A stretch of 64,000 nt of DNA from Rhizobium rhizogenes (GCF_002005205.3 NZ_CP019701.2:2108001-2172000); one strand, 5' to 3'. Positions 8,455 to 17,295 are shown, counted from the stretch's first letter. Program-made: numbers and translations. The notes: generated by a model not told the origin, from the sequence alone.

Positions 8455-8742
8455 TTAGCGCCGTCTCCAGCAAAACGACAGGATATTGCGGCCCTCTGCT
8501 GCCGCCGTGCCGGCAACGAAGGCCGGCGCTTCGCCGGGCTGGCGGGTACGCAGATGCGGAAAGGTGACGACATTGCCGCCCTCTGCCGCCGCGCGGCTGC
8601 GCCGCTCCCGCTCGCCGACAATTTCATATATTTCCGTCAGCGCCGGGTCGGCGGCCTGTTCGGCCATCTTGTGCAGTTCCACGCGGCTGGCTTCTGCCGC
8701 CGCGGGCTCTTCATCGTGGAAATTATTGCGCTCGTCGCTCAT
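8455..8742 (-). CDS. Hypothetical protein, about 95 aa
   Basis: Soluble charged protein (MSDERNNFHDEEPAAAEASRVELHKMAEQAADPALTEIYEIVGERERR...). The start at 8742 lies inside the 3' end of the DUF2325 gene; an upstream ATG at 8760 would add six residues. Overlap with the preceding gene suggests translational coupling. No recognised domain. The first 60 residues look helical. Confidence 0.6.
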   Translation of the reverse strand: MSDERNNFHDEEPAAAEASRVELHKMAEQAADPALTEIYEIVGERERRSRAAAEGGNVVTFPHLRTRQPGEAPAFVAGTAAAEGRNILSFCWRRR

Positions 8743-9148
8743 CGCCGGAGGTCCGTTCATTCATCGTCTGCAGCGCCCGCTCCAGACTGGATTTGCTGCC
8801 ATTGCGCAGCGGAATGAACGTCTTGCCGAATTTCTTGCAACCCGACTTCACCCGCAGACACGCATCGTGGCTGATACAGTCGATCGGGCAGAAGACGCAG
8901 TCGACGGAGGGAAGCACGGTGTCGATGCGCGATACCGCCTCGCGCAGGCCGCCATCGTGATGGATCAGCTCCGCGCCGAAATTGCTGGCGATCTGGCGAA
9001 GATGGGCAACCTGACAGTCACGGCCGCCGACATAAAGAAAGCTTTTCGGGCCGGAAAGCTGCTGTTCGACCACATCCCGTTCGGTCTGAGATGCGCCCTT
9101 ACCCTGCTTGCCGCCGCGTTCGGCTTTCTTCTTTTCCTTGCGTGCCAT
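8723..9148 (-). CDS. DUF2325 domain protein
   Basis: 141 aa. A lysine-rich N-terminus (MARKEKKKAERGGKQGKG) is followed by a DUF2325 domain: FLYVGGRDCQVAHLRQI, ELIHHDGGLRE, VDCVFCPIDCISHDACLRVKSGCKKFGKTFIPLRNGSKSS. The family is recognised from this pattern of HHDGG and CPxDCxSHDA. The cysteines suggest metal binding, but no biochemical role is settled. It is followed by a small overlapping gene on the same strand. Confidence 0.85.
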   Translation of the reverse strand: MARKEKKKAERGGKQGKGASQTERDVVEQQLSGPKSFLYVGGRDCQVAHLRQIASNFGAELIHHDGGLREAVSRIDTVLPSVDCVFCPIDCISHDACLRVKSGCKKFGKTFIPLRNGSKSSLERALQTMNERTSGDERRAQ

Positions 9149-9300
9149 TCCCTCACCTGCCGGTTGATTTTTCCATTACCCCGATAAGCGGGATGGCGGC
9201 ACCATAATAAAGATGAGTTTTGGAGTAAAGTATAAAGGTGATCATTTTTCTCATGTTTTAGCGCGAGAACCCGATCACATATTCGCGAGAACCGCCGCGC

Positions 9301-9942
9301 TCAGCCGTTTATCCGCAATCCGCCCATGAAAAGCTGCTCCAGATGCCGGGCCGCATCCTCGAAGCGGCCGTCGCCGCCATTCTGGTCACCCAGCACCGCC
9401 CGCACCTGCACGTCGAAATCCGCATAATGCTGCGTGGTCGACCAGATAGAGAAGATGAGGTGGTAGGGGTCACATTTGGCAATCCGCCCGGCCTTCACCC
9501 AGGCACGGATCACCTCGGCCTTTTCATCCACCAGTTGTTTGAGAGGCCCTTTCAGCTCATCCTCGATATGCGGGGCGCCCTGCAGGATTTCATTGGCGAA
9601 CAGCCGGCTCTCCCGCGGAAAATCCCGCGACATTTCCAGCTTGCGGCGAATATAGGAGCGAATCTCGCTTTCGGGATTGCCTTCGGCATCAAAAGCGCGC
9701 AGCGGGTCGAGCCATGTATCCAGCACCCGCTCGATGAGCGCGCGGTGCATCGCCTCCTTGGTGCGGAAATAATAAAGCACGTTCGGTTTCGACATGCCGG
9801 CCGCCTCGGCAATCTGGTCTATGGTGGAACCACGAAAGCCATTGATGGAAAAGACACTGAGCGCGGCCTCAAGAATAGCTTCCTGCTTCTCTTCCTGAAT
9901 GCGGGTCCGCTTCTGTGTTTTCGCTGCTCGCGGTATGGCCAT
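9301..9942 (-). CDS. rutR: TetR-family regulator, RutR-like (pyrimidine utilisation)
   Basis: 213 aa. N-terminal TetR helix-turn-helix (about 39-66: STIDQIAEAAGMSKPNVLYYFRTKEAMH), then a C-terminal ligand domain of the YcdC/RutR type (RLFANEILQGAPHIEDELKGPLKQLVDEK, IWSTTQHYADFDVQV). E. coli RutR binds uracil/thymine and releases operators matching TTGACCA-N2-TGGTCAA. Here the gene is divergent from beta-ureidopropionase and dihydropyrimidinase genes, and a near-consensus operator lies between them at 10078. Uracil as inducer is inferred from the family. Confidence 0.87.
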   Translation of the reverse strand: MAIPRAAKTQKRTRIQEEKQEAILEAALSVFSINGFRGSTIDQIAEAAGMSKPNVLYYFRTKEAMHRALIERVLDTWLDPLRAFDAEGNPESEIRSYIRRKLEMSRDFPRESRLFANEILQGAPHIEDELKGPLKQLVDEKAEVIRAWVKAGRIAKCDPYHLIFSIWSTTQHYADFDVQVRAVLGDQNGGDGRFEDAARHLEQLFMGGLRING

Positions 9943-10077
9943 TCTCTGCTCTCTGTTTCTTTTCGGTGCAATTGCCGTTACAGTATGATTAAAAAATAAT
10001 CGACGCGTACAGTTTAGGCAAAATTACTGCGATTTGTCACGAAAGTCCCTTGCTGACGCCATCGCGAATTTGCATTG

Positions 10078-10093
10078 TTTACCAGCCGGTCAA
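10078..10093. promoter_or_regulatory. Candidate RutR operator
   Basis: TTTACCAGCCGGTCAA matches the RutR consensus TTGACCA-N2-TGGTCAA at 12 of 14 defined positions, with mismatches at positions 3 and 10. It lies in the divergent interval, 136 bp before rutR and 110 bp before the hydrolase gene, where it could control both directions. Confidence 0.65.
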
Positions 10094-10202
10094 TTTATCC
10101 ACCATCGCCAGCACAAGGCAATGGCTGTTATCTTAGCCGGCAAAAACGGGAACGGCACAAGCTTTGCTTCGATAAAAACAAAACAGGTGAGGACGACACT
10201 TC

Positions 10203-11450
10203 ATGACGGCGGGTAAGAACTTGACGGTCAACGGCGACCGTCTGTGGGACAGTCTGATGGACATGGCGAAGATCGGCCCCGGCATCGCCGGCGGCAATAA
10301 TCGCCGCACACTGACGGATGAGGATGGAGAAGGCCGCCACCTGTTCAAGCGCTGGTGCGAGGCAGCGGGCCTGACGATGGGCGTCGACCGCATGGGCACC
10401 ATGTTCGCTACCCGCGCCGGCGAGGATCCGGACGCGCTTCCCGTCTATATCGGCAGCCATCTCGATACCCAGCCGACGGGCGGCAAGTTCGATGGCGTGC
10501 TCGGCGTGCTGGCGGGGCTCGAAGTGGTACGCAGCCTGAACGACCTCAATATCAGGACCAGGCACCCGATCGTCGTGACCAACTGGTCCAATGAGGAAGG
10601 CGCGCGCTTCGCGCCCGCCATGCTGGCGTCAGGCGTCTTCGCCGGCATCCACGATCTCGACTATGCCTATGGCCGCACAGATACCGACGGCAAGACCTAT
10701 GGCGAGGAGCTGAAACGCATCGGCTGGCTGGGCGAGGAGGAGGTCGGCGCACGCAGGATGCACGCTTATTTCGAATATCATATCGAGCAGGGACCCGTTC
10801 TGGAGGCGCAGGGCAAACAGATCGGCGTCGTTACCCATTGCCAGGGCCTGTGGTGGCTGGAAGTGACGCTGACCGGCAAGGAAGCCCATACCGGCTCCAC
10901 CCCGATGGCCATGCGCGTCAATGCCGGTCTTGCCGCCGCCCGCATCCTTGAAAAGGTGCAGGAGGTGGCCATGGCCCATCAGCCGGGTGCGGTGGCCGGC
11001 GTCGGCCAGATGATCTTCACACCCAATTCCCGCAATGTGCTGCCCGGCAAGGTGGTTTTCACCATCGACCTTCGCACACCGTCTCAGGCGAAACTCGACA
11101 GCATGCGCGCCATCTTCGAGCGCGAGGTGCCTGTTATCGCCGAAGAACTCGGCGTCGGCTGCGTCATCGAAGCCATCGGCCATTTCGACCCCGTCACCTT
11201 CGATCCCGTGCTGGTCGGCCGCGTGCGCTCCGCCGCCGAAAGGCTGGGCTATAGCCACATGGACATCATCTCCGGCGCCGGCCACGATGCCTGCTGGACG
11301 GCAAGGGTCGCCCCCTCCACCATGATCTTCTGCCCCTGCGTGGACGGGCTTTCCCACAACGAGGCGGAAGACATCTCCCCCGAATGGGCAGCCGCCGGCT
11401 GCGATGTGCTGCTGCATGCGGTGCTGGAGACTGCGGAGATCGTCGAATGA
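10203..11450 (+). CDS. Beta-ureidopropionase / N-carbamoyl-amino-acid hydrolase (M20 family)
   Basis: 415 aa, Zn-dependent amidohydrolase of the AmaB/HyuC type. Metal-site motifs: GSHLDTQPTGGKFDG (His86, Asp98), NWSNEEGARF (Glu131/132), the dimerisation/substrate region EYHIEQGP, and a C-terminal SGAGHDACWTARV. It removes the carbamoyl group from N-carbamoyl-beta-alanine, giving beta-alanine, CO2 and NH3, the last step of reductive pyrimidine breakdown; many members also accept N-carbamoyl-L-amino acids. It overlaps the dihydropyrimidinase start by 4 nt. Likely RutR-controlled. Confidence 0.88.
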   Translation: MTAGKNLTVNGDRLWDSLMDMAKIGPGIAGGNNRRTLTDEDGEGRHLFKRWCEAAGLTMGVDRMGTMFATRAGEDPDALPVYIGSHLDTQPTGGKFDGVLGVLAGLEVVRSLNDLNIRTRHPIVVTNWSNEEGARFAPAMLASGVFAGIHDLDYAYGRTDTDGKTYGEELKRIGWLGEEEVGARRMHAYFEYHIEQGPVLEAQGKQIGVVTHCQGLWWLEVTLTGKEAHTGSTPMAMRVNAGLAAARILEKVQEVAMAHQPGAVAGVGQMIFTPNSRNVLPGKVVFTIDLRTPSQAKLDSMRAIFEREVPVIAEELGVGCVIEAIGHFDPVTFDPVLVGRVRSAAERLGYSHMDIISGAGHDACWTARVAPSTMIFCPCVDGLSHNEAEDISPEWAAAGCDVLLHAVLETAEIVE

Positions 11451-12904
11451 TTGCCACCATCATCAAGAACGGCACCATCGTCACCGCCGACCTCACCTAC
11501 AAGGCCGACGTAAAAATCGAAGGCGGCAGGATCACCGAAATCGGACCCGATCTGACGGGCGGCACGGTACTCGATGCGACGGGATGTTTCGTCATGCCCG
11601 GCGGCATCGATCCGCATGTGCATCTGGAAATGCCTTTCATGGGCACCTATTCCGCCGATGATTTCGAAAGCGGCACGCGCGCGGCGCTTGCCGGCGGCAC
11701 CACCATGGTGGTGGATTTCTGCCTGCCGGAACCCGGCCAGTCGCTTCTCGATGCCCTGCAAAGATGGGACAACAAGGCGACCCGCGCCAATTGCGATTAT
11801 TCCTTCCACATGGCCGTCACCTGGTGGGGCGAGCAGGTCTTCGATGAGATGAAGACGGTGGTTCGGGAAAAGGGCATCAACTCCTTCAAGCACTTCATGG
11901 CCTATAAGGGCGCGCTGATGGTGAATGACGACGAGATGTTCGCCTCCTTCTCGCGCTGCGCCGAACTGGGCGCCATTCCCTTCGTGCATGCGGAAAATGG
12001 CGATATCGTCGCGCAGATGCAGGAAAAGCTGATGGCGGAAGGCAATACCGGGCCGGAGGCGCACGCCTATTCCCGCCCGCCCTCGGTGGAAGGCGAGGCC
12101 ACCAACCGCGCCATCATCATCGCCGATATGGCCGGCGCCCCGCTTTACGTCGTCCACACCTCCTGCGAACAGGCGCATGAAGCGATCCGCCGCGCCCGCC
12201 AAAACGGCATGCGGGTCTATGGTGAGCCGCTGATCCAGCACCTGATCCTCGATGAAAGCGAATATGCCAATGCCGACTGGGATCACGCCGCCCGCCGGGT
12301 GATGTCGCCGCCCTTCCGCAACCGGCAGCATCAGGACAGCCTCTGGGCGGGGCTGGCCTCCGGCTCCCTGCAATGTGTGGCGACCGACCATTGCGCCTTC
12401 ACCACCCAGCAGAAACGCTTCGGTATCGGCGATTTCCGCAAGATTCCGAACGGCACCGGCGGGCTCGAGGACCGCATGCCGCTGCTCTGGACCCATGGCG
12501 TGGCGACCGGCCGCCTGACGATGAACGAATTCGTCGCCGTCACCTCCACCAACATCGCCAAGATCCTCAATATCTATCCCAGAAAAGGCGCGATCCTCGT
12601 CGGTAGCGATGCCGATATCGTCGTCTGGGACCCGGCGCTTGCAAAAACCATCAGCGCGGCGAGCCAGCAGTCGGCCATCGATTACAATGTATTCGAAGGG
12701 CAGAAGGTGAAAGGCCTGCCGCGCTTCACCCTCTCGCGCGGCCTCGTCAGCGTCGAGGAAGCCACCATCGAAACCCAGCCCGGCCACGGCCAGTTCGTGG
12801 CCCGCGATCCCTATCCCGCCGTCAGCCGCGCGCTTTCCACCTGGAAAGAGCTCGTTTCGCCGCGCCGGGTGGAACGCAGCGGCATTCCGGCATCGGGTGT
12901 ATGA
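11447..12904 (+). CDS. hydA: Dihydropyrimidinase (hydantoinase)
   Basis: 485 aa from the ATG at 11447, inside the ATGA overlap with the upstream gene. Cyclic amidohydrolase with all binuclear-zinc ligands: DPHVH (His57, His59), carboxylated Lys154 in FMAYKG, His181 (VHAENGD), His237 (VVHTSC) and Asp314 (ATDH). It opens 5,6-dihydrouracil/dihydrothymine to the N-carbamoyl beta-amino acid used by the upstream-encoded hydrolase. No dihydropyrimidine dehydrogenase gene is in this window, so step one must be encoded elsewhere. Confidence 0.92.
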   Translation: MIATIIKNGTIVTADLTYKADVKIEGGRITEIGPDLTGGTVLDATGCFVMPGGIDPHVHLEMPFMGTYSADDFESGTRAALAGGTTMVVDFCLPEPGQSLLDALQRWDNKATRANCDYSFHMAVTWWGEQVFDEMKTVVREKGINSFKHFMAYKGALMVNDDEMFASFSRCAELGAIPFVHAENGDIVAQMQEKLMAEGNTGPEAHAYSRPPSVEGEATNRAIIIADMAGAPLYVVHTSCEQAHEAIRRARQNGMRVYGEPLIQHLILDESEYANADWDHAARRVMSPPFRNRQHQDSLWAGLASGSLQCVATDHCAFTTQQKRFGIGDFRKIPNGTGGLEDRMPLLWTHGVATGRLTMNEFVAVTSTNIAKILNIYPRKGAILVGSDADIVVWDPALAKTISAASQQSAIDYNVFEGQKVKGLPRFTLSRGLVSVEEATIETQPGHGQFVARDPYPAVSRALSTWKELVSPRRVERSGIPASGV

Positions 12905-13335
12905 CCATGAGCACTGAAACGAAACGTGAAATTCTCATCGCCGCCGCCATTCTGCTCAACGAGAAGCGGCAGATGCTTGTCGTGCGCAAGCGCGGCACGA
13001 CGCAGTTCATGCAGCCGGGCGGCAAGATCGATCCGGGCGAAACGCCGGAACAGGCGCTGCGCCGCGAACTCGCCGAGGAAATCGGCCTGACGCTGCCTGA
13101 CCATGCGGTTCGTTACGAGGGTATTTTCCGGGAAGAGGCCGCCAATGAGCCGGGAGCCGATGTCGTTGCCCATGCCTTCACCGCCAGACTGCATACCGAG
13201 GTCATGCCGCAGGCGGAAATCGAGGAAGTGCGCTGGCTCGATCTCGACCACCACCCCGGCGTGATGATCGCCAGGCTCACGGAAACCCAAATGCTGCCGC
13301 TGGCGCGCGCGGCGCTGACGGAAAGCGACAATTAG
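12901..13335 (+). CDS. Nudix hydrolase
   Basis: 144 aa. A full Nudix box at about 40-63 (GGKIDPGETPEQALRRELAEEIGL) matches the GX5EX7REUXEEXGU pattern. The start overlaps the dihydropyrimidinase stop (ATGA). MutT/NudG-like proteins hydrolyse nucleoside diphosphate derivatives; its place in a pyrimidine operon suggests a nucleotide-linked substrate or damaged pyrimidine nucleotides (inference). The ABC transporter ATPase gene starts 6 nt later. Confidence 0.88.
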   Translation: MTMSTETKREILIAAAILLNEKRQMLVVRKRGTTQFMQPGGKIDPGETPEQALRRELAEEIGLTLPDHAVRYEGIFREEAANEPGADVVAHAFTARLHTEVMPQAEIEEVRWLDLDHHPGVMIARLTETQMLPLARAALTESDN

Positions 13336-13340
13336 CCAAG

Positions 13341-14135
13341 ATGAACCAGGCCTCTCCCTATTCCGTCGTTTCCGCCAGAAAGCTGGGCCTCACCTTCGAA
13401 ACGGGGGATGGCCCGGTCCATGCGTTGTCCGATGTCGATCTGGAAGTCGGCAAGGGTGATTTCGTCTCCTTCATCGGCCCATCGGGCTGTGGCAAGACCA
13501 CCTTCCTGCGGGTCATCGCCGATCTCGAAAAACACACGTCCGGCGATATCACCGTCAACGGCACGACGCCGGAAAACGCCCGCAGGGACCGCTCCTACGG
13601 TTATGTCTTTCAGGCCGCCGCCCTTTATCCCTGGCGCAGCATCGAAAAGAACATCGCCCTGCCGCTCGAAATCATGGGCTATGGCAAGGCCGAGCAGCGC
13701 GAGCGCATCGAGCGCACGCTCGATCTCGTCAACCTCAACGGTTTCGGCAAGAAATATCCCTGGCAGCTTTCCGGCGGCATGCAGCAGCGCGCCTCCATCG
13801 CCCGCGCTCTCGCCTTCGATGCCGACCTGCTTTTGATGGACGAGCCCTTCGGCGCACTGGATGAGATCGTGCGCGATCACCTCAACGAACAGCTGCTGAA
13901 GCTCTGGGATACGACCGGCAAGACCATCTGCTTCGTCACCCATTCCATTCCCGAAGCGGTCTATCTCTCGACCAGGATCGTCGTCATGTCGCCACGGCCG
14001 GGTCGGGTGACGGATGTGATCACATCCACATTGCCGCGGGAAAGGCCGCTCGAGATTCGCGAGACGCCGGAATTTCTGGCGATTGCGCATCGCGTGCGGG
14101 AGGGGTTGAAGGCGGGGCATAGCTATGAGGGGTGA
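13341..14135 (+). CDS. ABC transporter ATP-binding protein (SsuB/TauB/ThiZ-like)
   Basis: 264 aa. Walker A GPSGCGKTT (46-54), signature LSGGMQQR (143-150), Walker B LLLMDEP (163-169), H-loop FVTHS. It belongs to the nitrate/sulfonate/taurine/pyrimidine-precursor importer class with NMT1-like binding proteins. It begins 6 nt after the Nudix gene and is separated from its permease genes by a palindromic repeat. Given the operon it probably powers uptake of a pyrimidine or catabolic intermediate (inference). Confidence 0.9.
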   Translation: MNQASPYSVVSARKLGLTFETGDGPVHALSDVDLEVGKGDFVSFIGPSGCGKTTFLRVIADLEKHTSGDITVNGTTPENARRDRSYGYVFQAAALYPWRSIEKNIALPLEIMGYGKAEQRERIERTLDLVNLNGFGKKYPWQLSGGMQQRASIARALAFDADLLLMDEPFGALDEIVRDHLNEQLLKLWDTTGKTICFVTHSIPEAVYLSTRIVVMSPRPGRVTDVITSTLPRERPLEIRETPEFLAIAHRVREGLKAGHSYEG

Positions 14136-14149
14136 GGTCCGCGCCAGTA

Positions 14150-14309
14150 TTACCCCCCTCTGCCCTGCCGGGCATCTCCCCCTCAAGGGGGGAGATCGGC
14201 AAGAGGCGCACTCCCCTCTTAATTCTCGAGCCTTGAGATGGCCGAGACCCAACCACGAGCCGATCTCCCCCCTTGAGGGGGAGATGCCCGGCAGGGCAGA
14301 GGGGGGTAA
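14150..14309. repeat. Intergenic inverted-repeat element, family A copy 1
   Basis: Long palindrome of about 160 bp. Its ends read TTACCCCCCTCTGCCCTGCC and the reverse complement, continuing into CTCCCCCTCAAGGGGGGAGAT hairpins on each side with a less conserved middle. The same element recurs at 39439 and 56879. It is RIME-like in size and structure. Here it lies inside an ABC operon, between the ATPase and the first permease. Confidence 0.85.
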
Positions 14310-14345
14310 ACCGCACCCTCACAGTGAGCGGCGGAGCAAAAACCC

Positions 14346-15221
14346 ATGACCCTCCTCCGCCACCGCATCCTTCCCATCCTCACTGTCCTCCTCGTCATCC
14401 TCACCCTCTGGCACCTCGCGGTCATCTACCTCAACATGCCCTTCGCCCGCGATCAGGCGAACCGCGCCGGTCAAACGCCGGGCTTCCTCGAACTCCTGCC
14501 GCAAACCTTCGCACAGGAGCGCCCGGTCCTCCCCGCCCCGCACCAGATCGTCGCCGAACTCTGGGATACCACCGTCAACAAGGCGATCACCTCCAAGCGC
14601 AGCCTCATCTACCACGCCGGCGTCACGCTCTCCGCCACCCTGCTCGGTTTCGCCATCGGTGCCGCGCTCGGCATCCTGCTTGCCGTCGCCATCGTGCATA
14701 ACCGCGCCATGGACCGCTCCGTCATGCCGTGGATCATCGCCAGCCAGACGATCCCGATCCTCGCCGTCGCGCCGATGATCATCGTCGTCCTGAACTCCAT
14801 CGGCATTTCCGGGCTGCTGCCGAAAGCGCTGATCTCCACCTATCTTTCCTTCTTCCCCATCGTCGTCGGCATGGTGAAGGGCCTCAGAAGCCCGGAGACG
14901 ATCCAGCTCGACCTGATGCACACCTATAATGCCTCGCCCAGCCAGATTTTCTGGAAGCTGCGCTGGCCCTCGGCGCTGCCCTATCTCTTCACCTCGCTGA
15001 AGATCGCCGTCGCCATCGCCCTGGTCGGCGCCATCGTCGGTGAATTGCCGACCGGCGCCGTCGCCGGGCTCGGCGCGCGCCTGCTTTCCGGCTCCTATTA
15101 CGGCCAGACGGTGCAGATATGGGCGGCTCTGTTCATGGCCGCCGGTGTGGCTGCGCTTCTCGTATCCATCATCGGTATCGCCCATGCCGCCGTTCTCAAG
15201 AAAATGGGAGCCCGGCCATGA
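14346..15221 (+). CDS. ABC transporter permease
   Basis: 291 aa membrane protein of the BPD_transp_1 fold, with about six helices after an N-terminal segment and a periplasmic insertion (residues about 30-75). The cytoplasmic EAA-like loop is visible around DLMHTYNASPSQIFWKLRWPSALPYLFTSLK. The stop overlaps the start of the second permease gene (ATGA). It forms the channel with the next gene product. Confidence 0.88.
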   Translation: MTLLRHRILPILTVLLVILTLWHLAVIYLNMPFARDQANRAGQTPGFLELLPQTFAQERPVLPAPHQIVAELWDTTVNKAITSKRSLIYHAGVTLSATLLGFAIGAALGILLAVAIVHNRAMDRSVMPWIIASQTIPILAVAPMIIVVLNSIGISGLLPKALISTYLSFFPIVVGMVKGLRSPETIQLDLMHTYNASPSQIFWKLRWPSALPYLFTSLKIAVAIALVGAIVGELPTGAVAGLGARLLSGSYYGQTVQIWAALFMAAGVAALLVSIIGIAHAAVLKKMGARP

Positions 15222-16090
15222 CCCATCCCGGCTGGTTTTTCGGCGCGATCCTGTTCTGGCTTGCGGCCTGGGCCTTCAACGAAGGGCTGGTGCGCCGCCA
15301 CGTCTCCACGCCAGCGGCAAAACGCATCGGCCGCATCGCCGTGCCGCTCCTCTTCGGGCTGGCGATCCTCGCACTCTGGGAAGGCGTGGTGCGCGGTTTT
15401 TCCGTGCCGCCCATCCTGCTGCCGGCCCCCAGCGCCATCCTCGCGCGCCTTGCCGGCTCCCTGCCGATCCTCTGGGCGGATTTCCGCCAGACTTTCCTCA
15501 AATCGGTGCTGACGGGTTATGTGCTGGGCTGCGGCCTCGGTTTCCTCGTCGCCATCCTCATCGACCGCTCGCCCTTCCTCCAGCGCGGGCTGCTGCCCAT
15601 CGGCAATTTCGTTTCGGCTCTGCCGGTCGTCGGCGTAGCACCGATCATGGTCATGTGGTTCGGTTTCGACTGGCAGTCGAAAGTCGCCGTCGTCGTCATC
15701 ATGACCTTCTTCCCCATGCTGGTGAACACGGTGCAGGGGCTTGCCGCTTCCAGCCACATGGAACGCGACCTGATGCGCACCTATGCCGCCGGCTGGTGGC
15801 AGACATTGGTGAAACTGCGCCTGCCCGCCGCCTGGCCCTTCATCTTCAACGCGCTGAAGATCAATTCCACGCTAGCGCTGATCGGCGCCATCGTCGCGGA
15901 ATTTTTCGGCACGCCCATCGTCGGCATGGGTTTCCGCATCTCGGCGGAAATGGGCCGCAGCAATGTCGACATGGTCTGGGCCGAAATCGCGGTCGCCGCA
16001 CTCGCCGGCTCCGGCTTCTACGGTCTGGTGGCGCTCGCCGAGCGGGCCGTCACCTTCTGGCATCCGTCCGTCCGTGGGGGACGAACGTAA
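15218..16090 (+). CDS. ABC transporter permease
   Basis: 290 aa from the ATG at 15218 in the ATGA overlap. The N-terminal helix and RRHVSTPAAKRIGR loop precede a BPD_transp_1 core; EAA-like loop DLMRTYAAGWWQTLVKLRLPAAWPFIFNALK. It resembles the upstream permease, implying a heterodimeric channel. It is followed 21 nt later by the binding-protein gene, which has GGGAA before its ATG. Confidence 0.88.
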   Translation: MTHPGWFFGAILFWLAAWAFNEGLVRRHVSTPAAKRIGRIAVPLLFGLAILALWEGVVRGFSVPPILLPAPSAILARLAGSLPILWADFRQTFLKSVLTGYVLGCGLGFLVAILIDRSPFLQRGLLPIGNFVSALPVVGVAPIMVMWFGFDWQSKVAVVVIMTFFPMLVNTVQGLAASSHMERDLMRTYAAGWWQTLVKLRLPAAWPFIFNALKINSTLALIGAIVAEFFGTPIVGMGFRISAEMGRSNVDMVWAEIAVAALAGSGFYGLVALAERAVTFWHPSVRGGRT

Positions 16091-16111
16091 ATAACGAAAA
16101 AGGGAACAGCG

Positions 16112-17104
16112 ATGAAAATGAAACTTGCATCCATGCTTCTTGCCGGCGCGTCACTCCTGACCCCATTCGGGGCTGAGGCCGCCGACAAGATCACCCTGCA
16201 GCTGAAATGGGTCACCCAGGCGCAGTTCGCCGGATATTACGTCGCCAAGGACAAGGGTTTCTACGAAGCCGAAGGCCTCGATGTCGACATCAAGCCCGGC
16301 GGCCCGGACATTGCGCCGGCGCAGGTTCTGGCCGGCGGCGGCGCTGACGTCATCGTCGACTGGATGCCATCAGCCCTTGCCACCCGCGAAAAGGGCGTGC
16401 CGCTGGTCAATATCGCCCAGCCGTTCAAATCGTCAGGCATGATGCTGACCTGCCTGAAAGAAACCGGCGTCACCAAGCCGGAGGATTTCAAGGGCAAGAC
16501 ACTGGGCGTCTGGTTCTTCGGCAACGAATATCCGTTCCTGTCGTGGATGGCGCACCTGAAAATCCCGACCACCGGCGGAGCCGATGGCGTGACCGTTCTG
16601 AAACAGGGCTTCAATGTCGATCCGCTGCTGCAAAAGCAGGCCGCCTGCATTTCCACCATGACCTATAATGAATACTGGCAGGTCATCGATGCCGGCATCA
16701 AGCCGGAGGAACTCGTCACCTTCAAATACGAGGCGGAAGGCGTGGCGACGCTGGAAGACGGGCTCTATGTGCTTGAAGACAAGCTGAAGGACGCCAAGTT
16801 CAAGGAAGACATGGTCAAATTCGTCCGTGCCTCCATGAAGGGCTGGAAATGGGCGGAAGAAAACCCTGACGATGCCGCCGACATCGTTCTCGAAAACGAC
16901 GCTTCCGGCGCCCAAACCGAAAAACACCAGAAGCGCATGATGGGCGAAGTGGCAAAACTCACCGCCGGCTCTAAGGGCGCGCTCGACAAGGCGGATTACG
17001 AACGCACCGTCAAGACGCTGCTCGGCGGCGGGTCCGATCCTGTTATCACCAAGGAACCGACAGGCGCCTACACCACCGACATCACCGATGCGGCGCTGAA
17101 ATAG
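16112..17104 (+). CDS. ABC transporter substrate-binding protein, NMT1/THI5-like
   Basis: 330 aa. Signal peptide MKMKLASMLLAGASLLTPFGAEA, so it is periplasmic. The mature protein starts KITLQLKWVTQAQFAGYYVAKDKGFYEAEGLDV, the hallmark of the NMT1/ThiY/RibY group. These bind pyrimidine or flavin precursors, nitrate or sulfonates. Placement in a RutR-type operon favours a pyrimidine-like ligand, but the ligand is not provable from sequence. Last gene of the operon; a 12-bp perfect hairpin follows. Confidence 0.88.
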   Translation: MKMKLASMLLAGASLLTPFGAEAADKITLQLKWVTQAQFAGYYVAKDKGFYEAEGLDVDIKPGGPDIAPAQVLAGGGADVIVDWMPSALATREKGVPLVNIAQPFKSSGMMLTCLKETGVTKPEDFKGKTLGVWFFGNEYPFLSWMAHLKIPTTGGADGVTVLKQGFNVDPLLQKQAACISTMTYNEYWQVIDAGIKPEELVTFKYEAEGVATLEDGLYVLEDKLKDAKFKEDMVKFVRASMKGWKWAEENPDDAADIVLENDASGAQTEKHQKRMMGEVAKLTAGSKGALDKADYERTVKTLLGGGSDPVITKEPTGAYTTDITDAALK

Positions 17105-17124
17105 TCGGACCGACCGCCAAATCA

Positions 17125-17153
17125 CCGAACGCGCGGTATTTCCGCGCGTTCGG
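17125..17153 (+). terminator. Hairpin after the ABC binding-protein gene
   Basis: Perfect 12-bp stem (CCGAACGCGCGG and its complement) with a 5-nt loop, 21 bp after the stop codon. There is no strong T-run, so termination may need Rho or be partial. Confidence 0.55.
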
Positions 17154-17184
17154 ATTCACGAAGAAAATTTAAAACCTCTCCTCC

Positions 17185-17295
17185 GTCATGCCGGACTAGA
17201 TCCGGCATCCAGCCACGGCGCGTCTGCGCTGTCATAAGAGTCTCTCGCGATCAAGGACCTGATCGCGCTGGACCCCGGATCTAGTCCGGGGTGAC
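17185..17295. repeat. Palindrome-bounded repeat, family C copy 1
   Basis: Ends are 27-bp hairpins GTCATGCCGG-N6-TCCGGCATCCA (17185-17211) and TGGACCCCGGATCTAGTCCG... (17269-17295), with an inner imperfect palindrome GCGATCAAGGACCTGATCGC at 17248-17267. A close copy lies at 26465-26575. The outer arms share the GTCAT...GATCCA/GGATCCA design with the family D palindromes around the GIY-YIG gene. Confidence 0.8.

Noticed and set aside
9188..9300. Small gene between the DUF2325 and rutR genes
   Set aside because: No frame with a start, ribosome site and plausible length.
11249..12787. 512-codon minus-strand frame opposite dihydropyrimidinase
   Set aside because: Antisense artefact; the plus frame carries all catalytic motifs.
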